Assembly: GCA_022729995.1 (NCBI GenBank)
Contig: DZBS01000008.1
Span: 1-48,501 of the forward strand
Direction: 5' to 3'
Source: Draconibacterium orientale
GTDB lineage: Bacteria > Bacteroidota > Bacteroidia > Bacteroidales > JAADGE01
Length of the DNA stretch: 48,501 nucleotides
Under the pieces are notes generated by a model, which saw only the letters and a list, made by a program, of their open reading frames with translations, was not told where the DNA came from and did no database searches. The translations under genes were made by a program, and so were the position numbers. Shown one piece after another: positions 33,539 through 44,122 of this stretch (position 1 is the stretch's first letter; each line of letters opens with the position of its first letter).

Positions 33539-34780
33539 ATGGAAAATGTAAACCTTATAGATACGTTTGCAGATTTTAAGGAAAATAAAAGTATCGATAA
33601 AACTCGCATGATGAGTGTTCTCGAAGAAGTTTTCAGAAGTATGCTTGAAAAACAATTCGGAACCGACGAGAATTTTGATATTATTATAAACATCGACAAA
33701 GGCGACTTCGAAATCTGGAGAAACAGAATTGTTGTTGCCGACGGCGAAGTTAAAGACTCAACATTCGAAATATCAATTTCAGATGTAAGAAAAATTGACG
33801 ATTCCTACGAAGTTGGCGAAGAATTTGCCGACGAAGTAAAACTTGAAGAATTTGGAAGAAGAGCAATTTTATCTATCAGACAAAACCTTACATCTAAAAT
33901 TCTACAACTCGAAAGAGAAAATATCTTTTCAAAATACAACGAAAAAATTGGCGACATAATTACCGGAGAAGTTTATCAAATCTGGAAAAAAGAATTGCTT
34001 GTGCTCGACGACGAAGGAAACGAACTTATTTTACCCAAAACAGAACAAATACCTTCGGATTATTTCAGAAAAGGAGATACAATTAGAGCAGTTGTCGACA
34101 GAGTTGAAATGAGAAACAACAGTCCTTTAGTAATATTATCGCGAACATCGCCAACATTCCTCGAAAAACTTTTTGAACTTGAAGTTCCCGAAATTTATGA
34201 CGGACTAATAACAATCAAAAAAATAGTTAGAGTAGCAGGCGAAAGAGCAAAAGTTGCAGTAGAATCCTACGACGACAGAATCGACCCGGTTGGAGCATGC
34301 GTTGGAATGAAAGGTTCAAGAATTCACGGAATTGTTAGAGAATTAAAAAACGAAAATATCGACGTGATAAATTACTCTACAAACCTTAAATTATATATAC
34401 AAAGAGCATTAAGCCCCGCTAAAATAAATTCGATAAAAATCGACGAAGCCGAGAAAAAAGCTCAAGTAATGTTAGACCCCAAAGAAGTTTCACTTGCAAT
34501 AGGAAAAGGCGGATTAAACATAAAACTTGCTTCACGTTTAACAGGATATGAAATTGATGTATTTAGAGATGTTGAAGAAGATATGATGGAAGACGACATC
34601 GACATTATGGAATTTTCGGACGAAATTGAAGAATGGGTTCTCGAAATTTTCAAATCTATTGGTTGCGACTCGGCAAAAAGTGTTTTAGAATCAACAAGAG
34701 AAGAACTTATAAAAAGAACCGATCTTGAAGAAGAAACAGTTGACGAAGTTATAAGAATAATAAAAAGCGAGTTTGAATAA
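33539..34780 (+). CDS. nusA: Transcription termination/antitermination factor NusA
   Basis: 413 residues: an N-terminal RNA polymerase-binding domain, an S1 domain (IGDIITGEVYQIWKKE) and two KH domains. KH motifs include VGACVGMKGSRIHGIV and LAIGKGGLNIKLASRL. It has a short acidic C-terminal domain ending with a helix-hairpin-helix-like tail (SIGCDSAKSVLESTREEL). It controls pausing, termination and antitermination. Length is normal for Bacteroidota. Confidence 0.96.
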   Translation: MENVNLIDTFADFKENKSIDKTRMMSVLEEVFRSMLEKQFGTDENFDIIINIDKGDFEIWRNRIVVADGEVKDSTFEISISDVRKIDDSYEVGEEFADEVKLEEFGRRAILSIRQNLTSKILQLERENIFSKYNEKIGDIITGEVYQIWKKELLVLDDEGNELILPKTEQIPSDYFRKGDTIRAVVDRVEMRNNSPLVILSRTSPTFLEKLFELEVPEIYDGLITIKKIVRVAGERAKVAVESYDDRIDPVGACVGMKGSRIHGIVRELKNENIDVINYSTNLKLYIQRALSPAKINSIKIDEAEKKAQVMLDPKEVSLAIGKGGLNIKLASRLTGYEIDVFRDVEEDMMEDDIDIMEFSDEIEEWVLEIFKSIGCDSAKSVLESTREELIKRTDLEEETVDEVIRIIKSEFE

Positions 34781-34825
34781 ACAAAAATATTCTAAACACC
34801 AATAAATTAACAAAAAAAAGTATTA

Positions 34826-34856
34826 ATATTGCCGTGATTTTTTTCGGCAAATATTT
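34826..34856 (+). other. Hairpin between nusA and infB
   Basis: ATATTGCCG and CGGCAAATAT form an almost perfect stem (one bulged T) around TGATTTTTTT, in the 112-bp nusA-infB gap. There is no terminal T run. It could be a processing or pausing site. Confidence 0.4.
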
Positions 34857-34892
34857 GTAAAAAAAAATTGAATTAAATCTGTAAAATCTGAT

Positions 34893-37800
34893 ATGACAGA
34901 CAACTCAAATAAAAGACTTAGTCAAATAGCTCGTGAACTTAATGTTGGGCTAACTCACCTTGCCGATTTTTTAGTAAAAAAAGGCTTTGAAGTTAACCCA
35001 AGCCCAAACGAAAAAGTAACTCACGAATGTTACCAATTGCTTCTTCAACAATTTAGCTCGGATAAATATGTAAAAGAAAAATCCGAAGAACTCATTAGAA
35101 AAAAAGCAGCAATAATTAAAGAAACAGTTACTGAATCTGAAGATAATCAAATAAAATCCGATACCGAAAAAATAATTGAAAAAGAAGAGAAAATTTCTCA
35201 ACCCGAAATAATTATTGCAATAAAAAAAGTTGAGGAAAAAAAGATTGAAGAAAAAGAAGAAATTGAAGTAAGCCAAAAGTCTACATTAAAAATTCTCGGT
35301 AAAATAGATTTGGAACCCCAAAAAGGAAAATCAAAAAAAGAAAAAGCCGAAAAAATTGAAATATCAGACAAAAAAACAGAAACAATTATAGAAAAAACTA
35401 TTCCCGTAACTGAAAAAATTGAAACTAAAAAACCTGAAATTATTTCCGAAAAACCTGTTGAAGAAATCAAAAAAACAGATACAGTAAGAGAAATAGATTC
35501 AAAAGAAAAAAATAATAATACCGAAATAAATATAACAAATTTGAACGAAACAACTGCTCCGGAAAATGATATTAAAGTAATCGGAAGAATTGATCTTGAT
35601 GCACTTAACCAAAGAACAAGACCAGACAGAAAAGTAAACAGAGCCGAAAGAAGAAAAGGAAGAAGAGAAAAAGAATTGGCCGGTTTACAGGCAATTGAAA
35701 TTGAAAAGGCAAAACAAAAAGAAGTTAATAATGCTATTGAAGCAAAAAAACTTAAAGACGAAAAACCGAAAGAAGAAAAATCAAAAATAATTCCCGGAGA
35801 AAACTTTATAGAAACAAAAGTTCAAAAATTAACAGGTCCTAAACTTATTGGAAGAATAGACCTTCCTGCTGAAAAATCAACTGATAAAACAGCACAAAAA
35901 CCTGCAGAAAATGCCGCAGATAAAAACAAAAGAAAAAGGAAAAGACATAAGAGAGTTAAAAAACCTCTCACACCGGAAGAAATTTCGGCTGCAAAAGTAA
36001 AAACTACTGTAAAACCAAAGAAAATTGAGAAAGCGGAAGTTAACGACGACGATGTTAAAAACCAAGTTAGAGAAACTCTTGCTAAACTTACCGATAAAAG
36101 AAAAAAATCGACTGTAAAACATCGAAAGGTAAAAAGAGACGAAAAAAGAGAAAAAATACAAGTTGAACTCGACAGAGCAGAACAAAACCTTAAAATACTA
36201 AAAATTACCGAATTTATTTCTGCCAACGAACTGGCTACATTAATGGATATTAGCGTTAATAAAGTAATATCTACATGTTTTGAGTTAGGAAAAATGGTAA
36301 CCATTAATTCAAGAATGGATGCCGAACTTATTTCAATTGTTGCAGAAGAAAACGGATTTCAAGTTGAATTTATCGACATTAACGAAAATGATTTTGTTGA
36401 CGAATATGTTGATAAACCTGAAGAATTAATTACTCGTCCGCCAATTGTTACAGTTATGGGACACGTTGACCACGGAAAAACTTCACTTCTCGACTTTATC
36501 CGACATGCAAACGTAATTGCCGGCGAAGCAGGCGGAATAACTCAACACATCGGAGCATACAAAGTTCAATTGGAAACAGGCGAAAACATTACTTTCCTTG
36601 ACACTCCCGGACACGAAGCATTTACCGCAATGAGAGCCAGAGGAGCAAAAGTTACCGACATTGTAATTATTATTGTTGCCGCAGACGACAATATAATGCC
36701 TCAAACCGAAGAAGCAATTGCTCACGCAAAAGCAGCAGAAGTACCTATAATTTTTGCAATTAATAAAATTGATAAAGACGGTGCAAATCCTGAAAAAATT
36801 AAAGAATCTTTAGCCGCAAGAAATTTTCTTGTTGAAGATTGGGGCGGAAAATTCCAATCAAAAGATATTTCGGCAAAAAGCGGATTAAATGTAAACCTTT
36901 TACTCGAAGAAATTGTTTTAGCTGCCGAAATGCTCGACCTTAAAGCAAACCCAAACAGACCTGCAAAAGGAACAATTATTGAAGCATCGCTCGACAAAGG
37001 AAGAGGATATTTGACAACTATTTTAGTTCAAACAGGAACATTAAAAGTTGGCGACATAGTTCTTTGCGGTGCTCACTCCGGAAAAGTAAAAGCAATGTAT
37101 AATGAAAGAAATCAGAAGGTTGACAAAGTTAGTCCGTCGGAACCCGTTGTAATTCTCGGACTCGACGGCGCTCCGCAAGCCGGCGATACATTCCACGTAA
37201 TGAGTTCTGAAAAAGAAGCAAAAGATATTGCAAATAAAAATAAACGACTTCAAAGAGAACAAACTCTTAGAGCACACAAACACATTACACTCGACGAAAT
37301 CGGCAGACGTCTTAAACTTGGTAATTTCCAACAACTTAATGTTATTATTAAGGGCGACGTTATCGGTTCAATTGAAGCAATTGCAGACTCGTTTATCAAA
37401 CTTGGAAACGAAGAAATTATTGTAAATGTTATTCATAAAGCTGTAGGACAAATTTCCGAAGCCGACGTTATGTTGGCAGCCGCATCAAATGCAATTATTG
37501 TCGGTTTCCAAGTAAGACCGGCATTAGCAGCAAAAAGATTAGCCGAAAAAGAAGAAATCGAAATCAGACTTTATTCTGTTATCTACGATGCTATTGAAGA
37601 ACTAAAATCGGCAATGGAAGGAATGCTTTCGCCTGAAATTAGAGAAGAAATTAACGCAACTATTGAAATCAGAGAAGTTTTCAAAATTACAAAAGTGGGT
37701 AAAATTGCCGGATGTATGGTCCTCGACGGAAAAATTCAAAGAGATAATAAAATTAGAATTATTAGAGACGGAATTATTATTCATACCGGAAAACTTGGCT

Positions 37801-37940
37801 CTCTTAAACGCTACAAAGACGAAGTTAAAGAAGTTGTCAGCGGTCAAGAATGCGGTTTAAATATAGAAAATTACCAAAACATTGAAGTTGGCGACTTAGT
37901 TGAAGCCTTCACTGAAAAAGAATTTGCAAAGAAATTATAA
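34893..37940 (+). CDS. infB: Translation initiation factor IF-2
   Basis: 1015 residues. The GTPase domain begins at GHVDHGKT (523-530), with DTPGHEAF and NKID following, then domains II-IV. The N-terminal half is long, basic and low in complexity, with many Lys/Glu, as in Bacteroidota. It contains three copies of a short repeat, ILGKIDL (134-140), VIGRIDL (229-235) and LIGRIDL (318-324), about 90 residues apart. It positions initiator tRNA on the ribosome. The terminator at 37963 ends the operon. Confidence 0.97.
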   Translation: MTDNSNKRLSQIARELNVGLTHLADFLVKKGFEVNPSPNEKVTHECYQLLLQQFSSDKYVKEKSEELIRKKAAIIKETVTESEDNQIKSDTEKIIEKEEKISQPEIIIAIKKVEEKKIEEKEEIEVSQKSTLKILGKIDLEPQKGKSKKEKAEKIEISDKKTETIIEKTIPVTEKIETKKPEIISEKPVEEIKKTDTVREIDSKEKNNNTEINITNLNETTAPENDIKVIGRIDLDALNQRTRPDRKVNRAERRKGRREKELAGLQAIEIEKAKQKEVNNAIEAKKLKDEKPKEEKSKIIPGENFIETKVQKLTGPKLIGRIDLPAEKSTDKTAQKPAENAADKNKRKRKRHKRVKKPLTPEEISAAKVKTTVKPKKIEKAEVNDDDVKNQVRETLAKLTDKRKKSTVKHRKVKRDEKREKIQVELDRAEQNLKILKITEFISANELATLMDISVNKVISTCFELGKMVTINSRMDAELISIVAEENGFQVEFIDINENDFVDEYVDKPEELITRPPIVTVMGHVDHGKTSLLDFIRHANVIAGEAGGITQHIGAYKVQLETGENITFLDTPGHEAFTAMRARGAKVTDIVIIIVAADDNIMPQTEEAIAHAKAAEVPIIFAINKIDKDGANPEKIKESLAARNFLVEDWGGKFQSKDISAKSGLNVNLLLEEIVLAAEMLDLKANPNRPAKGTIIEASLDKGRGYLTTILVQTGTLKVGDIVLCGAHSGKVKAMYNERNQKVDKVSPSEPVVILGLDGAPQAGDTFHVMSSEKEAKDIANKNKRLQREQTLRAHKHITLDEIGRRLKLGNFQQLNVIIKGDVIGSIEAIADSFIKLGNEEIIVNVIHKAVGQISEADVMLAAASNAIIVGFQVRPALAAKRLAEKEEIEIRLYSVIYDAIEELKSAMEGMLSPEIREEINATIEIREVFKITKVGKIAGCMVLDGKIQRDNKIRIIRDGIIIHTGKLGSLKRYKDEVKEVVSGQECGLNIENYQNIEVGDLVEAFTEKEFAKKL

Positions 37941-37962
37941 AATATTTCTGCAAGATATTTCA

Positions 37963-37992
37963 AAGAGGCTCAACAAAAGCCTCTTTTTTTTT
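37963..37992 (+). terminator. Intrinsic terminator of the rimP-nusA-infB operon
   Basis: AAGAGGCT (37963-37970) pairs with AGCCTCTT (37978-37985), and the T run continues to about 37991. It starts 22 bp after the infB stop. Confidence 0.92.
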
Positions 37993-38143
37993 CAATTTAA
38001 ATTGATATAAAAAAGCCGTTTAAAAATAAAATTTTATTTGGTTTGATTATAATTCAATGCTTTATAAAAATAAATATTAGAATTTTCGCATTTTTTATAT
38101 ATTTTTACATCAATAAAAAATAACATTAATAAATTACAAAAAA

Positions 38144-39508
38144 ATGGCAATTCAAACCCCCGGAATTCCAAAAGGAACAAGAGATTTTTCGTCTGAAATA
38201 ATATCAAAAAGAAATTATATTTTTGAAACAATAAAATTTGTATATCAAAAATTCGGATATTCGCCGTTGGAAACACCCGCATTCGAAAATCTATCTACAT
38301 TAACGGGAAAATACGGCGAAGAAGGCGATAAATTACTATTCAAAATACTTAACTCCGGAGATTTTCTAAAAGAAGTTTCACCTGAAGAATTATCGCAAAG
38401 AAATATAAATAAACTTGCAGGAATTGTTTGCGAAAAAGGTTTAAGATATGACCTTACAGTTCCTTTTGCAAGATATGTTGTGCAAAACCAAAATCAAATT
38501 ATATTTCCTTTTAAAAGATATCAAATTCAACCTGTTTGGAGAGCCGACAGACCGCAAAAAGGCAGATACCGTGAGTTTTATCAATGTGATGCAGATATTA
38601 TCGGCAGCGATTCGCTAATCAACGAACTTGAAATTGTTCAAATGATTGATATGGTTTTTGCGAAACTTGATATGAGCGTTAATATCAAAATAAATAACAG
38701 AAAAATACTTGCCGGAATTGCCGAAAGAATAGGATATCCGGAGAAACTTACTGATATTACGGTTGCAATTGACAAAATTGACAAAATAGGTTTAGACAAA
38801 GTTTATGAAGAACTTATGCAAAAAGGAATTGAAGAAAATTCGGTTAAATTGCTCGAACCGATTTTAAATTTATCGGGAAAAATTACCGAAAAAATTCAAT
38901 GTCTCGAAAAATTTATAGGTGAAACAGAAATTGGAACCCAAGGAATTGCCGAAATTCAAAAACTTTTTAATTATATTAATAATTTTACATTCAAAAATAA
39001 TATCGAACTTGATTTAACACTTGCAAGAGGTTTAAATTATTACACAGGAGCAATATTTGAAGTAACATCAAACGACATGCTTATGGGAAGCGTTTGCGGC
39101 GGAGGAAGATACGACAATTTAACCGGAATTTTTGGACTCGAAGGAGTTTCGGGTGTAGGAATTTCATTTGGAGCCGACAGAATTTTTGATGTTATGGAAA
39201 ACACCGGAAAATTTCCAAAAAACACAAACATTTCGGTTAAAGCAATGTTTGTAAATTTTGGAGAAAAAGAAGAAATGTATTGCTTAAAAATATTACAAAA
39301 ATTAAGAGAGAATAGCATAGATGCAGAAATTTATCCCGACATTGTTAAGATGAAAAAACAAATGAAATATGCAAACGATAAAAAAATTCCATTTGTAATA
39401 CTTGCCGGCGAAAACGAAATTGCTGAAAATAAAGTTACACTAAAAAACATGATTGAAGGTAACCAAGATAAAGTAAGTTTGGAAGAATTAATAATGACAT
39501 TAAAATAG
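38144..39508 (+). CDS. hisS: Histidyl-tRNA synthetase
   Basis: 454 residues, a class II synthetase: the N-terminal [12 protein letters not shown], the dimer segment [12 protein letters not shown], motif 2 [19 protein letters not shown], the histidine A loop [23 protein letters not shown] and motif 3 [12 protein letters not shown]. The last 95 residues are the anticodon-binding domain. It charges tRNA-His. The upstream TATATTTTT is a weak -7 box. Confidence 0.97.
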   Translation: MAIQTPGIPKGTRDFSSEIISKRNYIFETIKFVYQKFGYSPLETPAFENLSTLTGKYGEEGDKLLFKILNSGDFLKEVSPEELSQRNINKLAGIVCEKGLRYDLTVPFARYVVQNQNQIIFPFKRYQIQPVWRADRPQKGRYREFYQCDADIIGSDSLINELEIVQMIDMVFAKLDMSVNIKINNRKILAGIAERIGYPEKLTDITVAIDKIDKIGLDKVYEELMQKGIEENSVKLLEPILNLSGKITEKIQCLEKFIGETEIGTQGIAEIQKLFNYINNFTFKNNIELDLTLARGLNYYTGAIFEVTSNDMLMGSVCGGGRYDNLTGIFGLEGVSGVGISFGADRIFDVMENTGKFPKNTNISVKAMFVNFGEKEEMYCLKILQKLRENSIDAEIYPDIVKMKKQMKYANDKKIPFVILAGENEIAENKVTLKNMIEGNQDKVSLEELIMTLK

Positions 39509-39556
39509 AGTTTTAAATATTTTATTTCCAAATTTTAACGTGCAAATTTTGTTATT

Positions 39557-40762
39557 ATGCAAAAATACAGTCAAATTAAAGAAAAAATTAATCTTGATAC
39601 TATCACAGAAAAAGGCGAAAATTCCGCATTTTTCACACACTATTTACACAACAGAAAAAACGGTTGTTCAAAATATTTCATTAAACAAGCAAACGATTTT
39701 TTTCAAAATAAAACAGATGAATCTCTTAATGAATACTTGAAAGAAGAAATAATATTTGACATTCCATACCCCGAAAATAAAAAAACAAATTTCACTTTTA
39801 TAGATTTGTTTGCAGGCATTGGCGGATTTAGAATAGCAATGCAAAGTCTTGGCGGGAAATGTGTTTTTTCATCGGAAATAGACAATTATGCAAAAAAAAC
39901 TTATGAGAAAAATTTTGGAGAAGTTCCGTTTGGCGATATTACAAAAATTAACGAAAAAGATATTCCCGAGCATGATATTCTTTGCGCCGGATTTCCTTGT
40001 CAAGCGTTTTCAATTGCAGGAAAAAGAAGAGGTTTTGAAGAAACAAGAGGAACTCTTTTTTTTGAGATTGCACGAATATTAAAAGAAAAACAACCTAAAG
40101 CTTTTTTCTTGGAAAATGTAAAAGGACTTAGAAACCACGATAAAGGCGAAACTCTGAAAACTATTTTGGCTGTTTTGAGAGAAGATTTAAACTATTTTGT
40201 GCCCGAACCTGAAATAATGAATGCAAAAGATTTTGGTGTTCCGCAAAACAGAGAAAGAATTTTTATAATAGGTTTTAGAAAAGACCAAAATATTGAAGAA
40301 TTCAAATATCCAAAACCAATAAACGAGAAAAAAAGTTTTGCAGATATTAAAGAATCAAAAACAGTTTCGGTAAAATTTTATTTGTCGGACACATATCAGC
40401 AAACATTAAAAAATCATAAGCAAAGGCACGCCGATAAAGGAAACGGATTCGGTTATCAAATTATTGCCGACAACGAATGCACAAATGCAATTGTTGTGGG
40501 CGGAATGGGACGTGAAAGAAACCTTGTAATTGATTGTAGGCTAAAGGATTTTAATCCGGTAACGAAAATTGTGGGAGAAGTTAACAAAGATTTTTGGCGA
40601 CGATTAACTCCGAGAGAATGCGCCAGACTTCAAGGTTTTCCGGACGAATATATAATTCCGGTTTCCGACACGCAGGCATACAAACAATTTGGCAACTCTG
40701 TGGCAATTCCGGCAATAAAAGCTACTGCAAAAAATATTATCGAAAAAATTGAAAATAAATAA
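39557..40762 (+). CDS. DNA (cytosine-5-)-methyltransferase, apparently solitary
   Basis: 401 residues. The C5-methyltransferase motifs are all present: I FIDLFAGIGGFR (81-92), IV GFPCQAFS with catalytic Cys148, VI ENV (186-188), VIII VPQNRERIF, IX RRLTPRECARLQGFP and X GNSVAIPA. There is a ~75-residue N-terminal extension of unknown function and a short target-recognition region (about 255-330). No restriction endonuclease is adjacent, so it is either orphan or regulatory, or the partner lies elsewhere. It starts 48 bp after hisS. The recognition sequence cannot be told. Confidence 0.92.
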   Translation: MQKYSQIKEKINLDTITEKGENSAFFTHYLHNRKNGCSKYFIKQANDFFQNKTDESLNEYLKEEIIFDIPYPENKKTNFTFIDLFAGIGGFRIAMQSLGGKCVFSSEIDNYAKKTYEKNFGEVPFGDITKINEKDIPEHDILCAGFPCQAFSIAGKRRGFEETRGTLFFEIARILKEKQPKAFFLENVKGLRNHDKGETLKTILAVLREDLNYFVPEPEIMNAKDFGVPQNRERIFIIGFRKDQNIEEFKYPKPINEKKSFADIKESKTVSVKFYLSDTYQQTLKNHKQRHADKGNGFGYQIIADNECTNAIVVGGMGRERNLVIDCRLKDFNPVTKIVGEVNKDFWRRLTPRECARLQGFPDEYIIPVSDTQAYKQFGNSVAIPAIKATAKNIIEKIENK

Positions 40763-40783
40763 TTTTAACTTAAAACAAATAAA

Positions 40784-41101
40784 ATGAAATTAATGGAATT
40801 TTTAAATTCATTAAAAGACGAAAGTCCGCCACAAGGAATATCACCGGAATTAGAAGCACTTTGGCTCGAAGGTTCAGGTAATTGGGAATCGGCTCATGAA
40901 GCGGTGAAAGAAAACGAAAGTCCGAATATTATTTGGATTCATGCATATTTGCACCGAAAACAAAGAGATATTAACAATGCAAAATTTCATTATTCTCTTG
41001 CTAAAAAATCATATCCGGATATATCATCGGAAGAAGAATTTATTCAAATTGCCGAATTTCTTCTTCAAGAAAAAGGATATTGCATTTCTGATGATTTTTA
41101 A
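40784..41101 (+). CDS. Small conserved protein, WxHAYLHRxxxD family
   Basis: 105 residues, alpha-helical, with LEALWLEGSGNWESAH, IIWIHAYLHRKQRDINNAK and FHYSLAKKSYP. The pattern (short helical hairpins with an H-A-Y-L-H-R core) recurs in uncharacterised bacterial proteins with no assigned function. It lies 21 bp after the methyltransferase, so the two are probably co-transcribed. It is not recognisable as a restriction enzyme. A possible TPR-like fold is only a guess. Confidence 0.75.
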   Translation: MKLMEFLNSLKDESPPQGISPELEALWLEGSGNWESAHEAVKENESPNIIWIHAYLHRKQRDINNAKFHYSLAKKSYPDISSEEEFIQIAEFLLQEKGYCISDDF

Positions 41102-41209
41102 AAAATCATAGAATTTTATTATTTCTTTTTAGGATTTAATTAAAAAATATTTAATCAAATTCATTAAAAATGAAATTTTAAGTTATAATTTGATTTCATT
41201 ATTATAATA

Positions 41210-42601
41210 TCAATTTAAAAAAAATAATTTAAATACATCTTCATAACTTTCAACTTTCTTATTGTAAACTTTCATTATAAAAGCATAATTACCTGATGTT
41301 TGCGATATTTTTTTGAAATCATCCGTACCAAACCATGCAATTCTGTTATCGGAAGTAATCGCCCACATAACGTTATCGTTTGACGGTTCAAAAACAACAT
41401 TTTTATCGCATTTATACATCATATTTTTACCCTTCACGGCAATCATTATATTGTTCAATTCTAATTTATCGCCGTCATAATCCATAAAAGAAGCAATCAA
41501 ATTTGAACTTCCTTTTACTTTTAACGGTCTGTCGATATTTGTAAGTCCAAATCCTTGAATTTGAAACGTTCTCACAATTTTGTCGGATTTTTTCATTTTG
41601 TCAATTTCTTTTTTCATAAAATAATCCAACAAACCGGCATCTTCATATTTTTTTCTTATTTCATAATATTTTTCCCATTCTTTATTAAGTTTTTCTTCTT
41701 CCAATTTTCTTTTCTTTATTAATTTTTCATATTTTTTTTGATATATTTTAAATGCGTTATCGTAATCAACACCTTCTTTAAAAGCCAAATAGCAAATACA
41801 AATTTGTTCTTGTCGAACACCGTAAGCATCAAAAATAAATTTCACTTCATATTTACCGCCCGATAATGCTTTTATTTGAATTTCCGTTCCGGAAAAACCG
41901 CAATCTTTTCCGTCAACAGGGTCAAAAAGAATATTTTTGTAGACACTTAATTCAGGAAATTTTTTTGTGTCGTCTTCAACAGAAAATGAATTTTTCCCGG
42001 CTTTTTTGGGAGCAGGCGGAATATTAGGAAGTTTGGACAATTCATCATCGTAATTTTTTTGTGTAATTTTATCTTTCCCAATATATTTCCATTTTTTTGA
42101 ATTTATATCAAAAGCATAAATATTCATATCCGACGATTTGTCGAAAGAAATCATATTCACATTTATTTTATTTTCGGGATTTGGAAAAACAGGCAAATTC
42201 TCCGATGTTGCATTAAAATCAATCATTCCGGAAGTTTCAAACACAACAGATTTATCTGCACTGTCGCATTCCATAGAAATTCCGGCGAAATAAATTTCCA
42301 ACACATTTGTAAATTCACGATATTTTATTTGCACAGTATTTTTTATCGGATTTCCTTCATTGTCGAGAAAAGCATTTTTTGGAATTTCAATTATTGTTCC
42401 TCGGTTGCTTACAATAAAAGTATCGAGATTCGGATTAATTTTATATACAGAATATTTCAAATCAAGCTCGGGCAAAGGAGAAATGTTTGAATTTATTATA
42501 TCTGTTTTAGCGGTTTCACTGTTATGATTTTTAGAATTTTTACAAGAAAAATATAAAATCAAAATAAAAACTAATGAAAATAATTTAAGTTTATAGTTCA
42601 T
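41210..42601 (-). CDS. Large lipoprotein of unknown function
   Basis: 463 residues with signal peptide and lipobox LILYFSC (Cys20). Strand-rich segments such as IEIPKNAFLDNEGNPI, VQIKYREFTNVLEIYFAGI and FETSGMIDFNAT form a pattern seen in many Bacteroidota surface proteins. A charged helical stretch (YEKLIKKRKLEEEKLNKEWE) lies in the middle. No catalytic motif is visible. Monocistronic; upstream, a palindrome lies at 42613-42637. Confidence 0.7.
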   Translation of the reverse strand: MNYKLKLFSLVFILILYFSCKNSKNHNSETAKTDIINSNISPLPELDLKYSVYKINPNLDTFIVSNRGTIIEIPKNAFLDNEGNPIKNTVQIKYREFTNVLEIYFAGISMECDSADKSVVFETSGMIDFNATSENLPVFPNPENKINVNMISFDKSSDMNIYAFDINSKKWKYIGKDKITQKNYDDELSKLPNIPPAPKKAGKNSFSVEDDTKKFPELSVYKNILFDPVDGKDCGFSGTEIQIKALSGGKYEVKFIFDAYGVRQEQICICYLAFKEGVDYDNAFKIYQKKYEKLIKKRKLEEEKLNKEWEKYYEIRKKYEDAGLLDYFMKKEIDKMKKSDKIVRTFQIQGFGLTNIDRPLKVKGSSNLIASFMDYDGDKLELNNIMIAVKGKNMMYKCDKNVVFEPSNDNVMWAITSDNRIAWFGTDDFKKISQTSGNYAFIMKVYNKKVESYEDVFKLFFLN

Positions 42602-42612
42602 GGCTTTTTATT

Positions 42613-42637
42613 AAATTGAAAAAATATTTTTCAATTT
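42613..42637. other. AT-rich perfect palindrome
   Basis: AAATTGAAAAA (42613-42623) and TTTTTCAATTT (42627-42637) are exact inverses with a 3-bp centre, between the GNAT stop and the lipoprotein start. It is either a weak terminator or an operator of the lipoprotein gene. Confidence 0.35.
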
Positions 42638-42644
42638 ACAAAAA

Positions 42645-43082
42645 TTACAAATACCGATTTAAGTTTTTGGTAAATTTATTGTGAGTTAATGTAAAACCGA
42701 GATTTTCATATATTTGAACATTCTCTTCTCTTTTTTTATTGGAAGTAACTTCGATGCTTACAATATTATTTTCTACAGAAAAGATTTCAATTTCTTTCAT
42801 AAAAAGTTTTGAAATTCCTTTTCTTCTGAAATCTTTCAATATAAAAAATTCTTGAATCTCTCCTACTTTTCCGCAATGATGAAGCAAGTTTTGGGTGTGA
42901 AAACTTATAAAACCTATAATTTTTGAATCGGATTCGGCTGTTAAATATAAATATTCAGGATTATTTATATTTTGAAGAAACATTTTGCGAAGTTCCGATT
43001 TGTTGAATTGATAATTTTCCAAGTCACTAATAAACAAATATATATTCTCAAAATCCGAAATATTTACTTTTCTTATTAACAT
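42645..43082 (-). CDS. GNAT-family acetyltransferase
   Basis: 145 residues with the acetyl-CoA pyrophosphate loop FRRKGISKLFMKE (R/Q-x-x-G-x-G/A type), preceded by VGEIQEFFILKDF and followed by SIEVTSNKKREENVQIYENLGF. The substrate is unknown. It is the third gene of a group with DUF1905 and a NimA-like protein (gap 15 bp). Confidence 0.85.
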   Translation of the reverse strand: MLIRKVNISDFENIYLFISDLENYQFNKSELRKMFLQNINNPEYLYLTAESDSKIIGFISFHTQNLLHHCGKVGEIQEFFILKDFRRKGISKLFMKEIEIFSVENNIVSIEVTSNKKREENVQIYENLGFTLTHNKFTKNLNRYL

Positions 43083-43097
43083 ACTGTTGATATAAAA

Positions 43098-43562
43098 TTA
43101 CCAATCGCCGGATTGTTTTCCGGAAACCGATTCTATTTTAAGTTTCAATATTAACATAGGTTTCAAAGACGATTCGGAATAAATATTTTCATCAAGTTTG
43201 CCGTGAGCTTTCATAATAATATCAAGGCCTTTTCTTTTATCTTCAATATCAGTTTCAAACTCAATATGCCCGTAACCTACAACCGAACGATATTTTGTTG
43301 TCCAATCGCAAGCTTTTTCGCCGGTAATTATTTCTGTATGACCTTCAATTTCAAAACATACATAATTATTTTGTTTCAAAATATCAATTTTCCTGCCACT
43401 TAGTGCCGAATGAAAATATAAATTTCCGTCGAAATAACCATAATTCAAAGGCAATAAATACGGTAAACCGTTATCAATCATTGCAATTCTGCAAATATTT
43501 GAATTGCGAATAATTTCATCAATAATATTTTTATCTGAAATTTCTTTATCTTTTCGCCTCAT
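43098..43562 (-). CDS. Pyridoxamine 5'-phosphate oxidase-family protein, NimA-like
   Basis: 154 residues: ICRIAMIDNGLPYLLPLNYGY, LYFHSALSGRKIDILKQN, VCFEIEGH and a segment YRSVVGYGHIEF. This is the flavin-binding split beta-barrel of NimA/PPOX-type proteins. Some members reduce nitroimidazoles, but that activity cannot be assumed here. It starts immediately after the DUF1905 stop (43563). Confidence 0.88.
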   Translation of the reverse strand: MRRKDKEISDKNIIDEIIRNSNICRIAMIDNGLPYLLPLNYGYFDGNLYFHSALSGRKIDILKQNNYVCFEIEGHTEIITGEKACDWTTKYRSVVGYGHIEFETDIEDKRKGLDIIMKAHGKLDENIYSESSLKPMLILKLKIESVSGKQSGDW

Positions 43563-44042
43563 TTATTTATCGGAAAATTTTTGTTTGTTATTAAGTTTTA
43601 TAAGAAATTCTTCTAATCTTTTTTGTCTGGTTTGTTCTTTTTTTGCCGATTCAATCCATTTCATATATTCTTTTCTGTCGGTAAAAGATAATTTCTCGAA
43701 AAATTCTTTTGCTTCCGAATTATTTTTTAAAATTTGAGCAACAGAATACGGAATAATAATTTCTCGTTTTTCAATATCTTGAACTATTTCAACTTCAACA
43801 GTATCACCAAAAGTTTTTCCGAGTTTGGTGCGAATTTCTTTTGTAATTCCGAGAATATGGCAGTGATGTCCCATTTTTGCAAGACTTCCGCGATAAATAA
43901 CTTTATCGTCGAAAATTGCTTTTACTTTAACTTGGCCTTTAACTCCAAATTTTTCTTCTACATCAAAAGGAAATTCAATAAAAGATGCGTCCATTCCGCT
44001 TTTTTGCAAAATTATTGAGCTAAAAATTATAGGTGTTACCAT
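43563..44042 (-). CDS. DUF1905 / YdeI-OmdA-like protein
   Basis: 159 residues. The DUF1905 beta-barrel (about 1-95) contains IEFPFDVEEKFGVKGQVKVK and FGDTVEVEIVQD. The rest has the YdeI/OmdA-like helical tail (FEKLSFTDRKEYMKWIESAKKEQTR). The family is linked to bacteriocin protection in some reports, but the biochemical role is unclear. It is the first gene of the DUF1905 - NimA-like - GNAT unit. Confidence 0.85.
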   Translation of the reverse strand: MVTPIIFSSIILQKSGMDASFIEFPFDVEEKFGVKGQVKVKAIFDDKVIYRGSLAKMGHHCHILGITKEIRTKLGKTFGDTVEVEIVQDIEKREIIIPYSVAQILKNNSEAKEFFEKLSFTDRKEYMKWIESAKKEQTRQKRLEEFLIKLNNKQKFSDK

Positions 44043-44070
44043 TATATTTTTTTTGAAATTGATATTAAAT

Positions 44071-44100
44071 AAAAAAGATGCACAATGTACATCTTTTTTT
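44071..44100 (-). terminator. Hairpin after the YceI gene
   Basis: AAAAAAGATG and CATCTTTTTTT flank a short loop (CACAATGTA), with one weak pair, giving a stem flanked by A and T runs. On the minus strand it comes 22 bp after the YceI stop and is followed by T. Confidence 0.7.
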
Positions 44101-44122
44101 ATTTGCCTGAAATTAAATCAGT

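Noticed and set aside
39557-41101. A restriction-modification or other defence island
   Set aside because: The methyltransferase has no nuclease or helicase partner; the following 105-residue protein has no catalytic motif.
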